DNA of 64,000 bases from Aphis gossypii (Eukaryota > Arthropoda > Insecta > Hemiptera > Aphididae), in the NCBI RefSeq assembly GCF_020184175.1, contig NC_065530.1, positions 35,813,260-35,877,259 of the forward strand, in the 5' to 3' direction. Positions 63,481-64,000 of the stretch are shown here, in pieces. The position numbers and the translations under genes were made by a program. The notes under the pieces are model-generated. The model was not told the DNA's origin. It saw nothing but the letters and a program-made list of their open reading frames with translations, and ran no database searches. The first letter of the stretch is position 1, and each line of letters opens with the position of its first letter.

Positions 63481-64000
63481 TACAACAATATTGCTGGTAA
63501 TTTTATATATTATATATATTATATAATGATAGATTTGTTTCGCTTCTATAAAACAGATTTACAGTATAATAAACCAAAAACTTAAGTTACAGATAAAGCA
63601 TAAACTAATCATTTTACTGAAATCAAAATAAGTTAATAGTAGCTATCAAAAAAACACTTATATTTACATTGAATTTTTTTTATAAATTTGTATAAATGCA
63701 TATAAATATTAGTAATTTTCTATAATTTACTTGTTATTAGGTAATGGTGATATATATTAATCTGTTATATTTAATAATTTTCAAGTTATAGAAATAAAAT
63801 AAAATTTAGATCTAATTTGTCTACACAATTGCATCATTTTATCGATTGTACACCAAGAATTCTTAAAAATATTATTTTTGAACACATTATAATGATTGTA
63901 AGTTATAATACTCTAATGTTGTAAACTCCAATGAATATATTTAAAAACCTATATACACTATTGTCCAGAATAACAGGATAGTATAAAAACAGGCAGTATG
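63481..64000. other. A+T-rich stretch to window end
   Basis: TATATA-rich near 63505-63530; otherwise nothing recognisable. Confidence 0.4.

Noticed and set aside
1..64000. CRISPR array, phage, operon or plasmid origin
   Set aside because: No regularly spaced repeats, bacterial-style gene clusters or ribosome-binding sites. The window is insect-like nuclear DNA.

Overview
This 64 kb window looks like nuclear DNA of a sap-feeding hemipteran insect, most likely an aphid. The reasons are a very A+T-rich background with almost no long reading frames, an insect-type BEL/Pao retrotransposon, decayed non-LTR retrotransposon pieces, and a dispersed repeat carrying the core ATTCTGAACG that I associate with aphid genomes. 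The aphid assignment is inference; nothing here is species-diagnostic. There is no bacterial-style gene organisation, CRISPR array, rRNA gene or convincing tRNA gene.

The one complete gene is the Gag-Pol polyprotein (1758 aa, plus strand) of a full-length BEL/Pao LTR retrotransposon at 15357-23239. It has 5-bp target duplications (GCATT), 1118-bp and 1116-bp LTRs with only one substitution and one 2-bp length difference seen, a primer-binding site, a polypurine tract and an unbroken frame. It is therefore young and possibly still mobile. It landed inside an older, roughly 1 kb non-coding repeat whose two halves flank it (14601-15356 and 23240-23600). Decayed relatives of that repeat, in both orientations, recur along the window.

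Region by region: 1-1.85 kb is A+T-rich and partly repeat-derived. 1.89-2.88 kb and 3.49-3.77 kb are G+C- and CpG-rich blocks and are the best candidates for a host promoter or untranslated first exon. 5.0-5.3 kb is a G+C-richer patch with weak 5S-rRNA-like motifs. 5.7-14.6 kb is nearly featureless apart from a 92-bp tandem duplication and a G+C-rich hairpin. 14.6-23.6 kb is the nested transposon. 23.6-48 kb is A+T-rich with decayed repeat copies and a few short unrecognised G+C-richer patches. 48.09-49.05 kb is a broken non-LTR reverse transcriptase. 51.35-51.72 kb is an unexplained G+C-richer block. 54.3-56.3 kb is an inverted pair of related repeats, each with an internal palindrome. 59.65-60.08 kb is a heavily decayed C-terminal piece of a second type of LINE. 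63.0-63.48 kb is another unrecognised G+C-richer block.

Overall the window reads as intergenic or long-intron DNA shaped by successive transposon insertions. I found no convincing new biological system. The most noteworthy items are the young intact BEL/Pao element with its unusual primer-binding site, the nested insertion, and the symmetrical inverted repeat at 54.5-56.2 kb.
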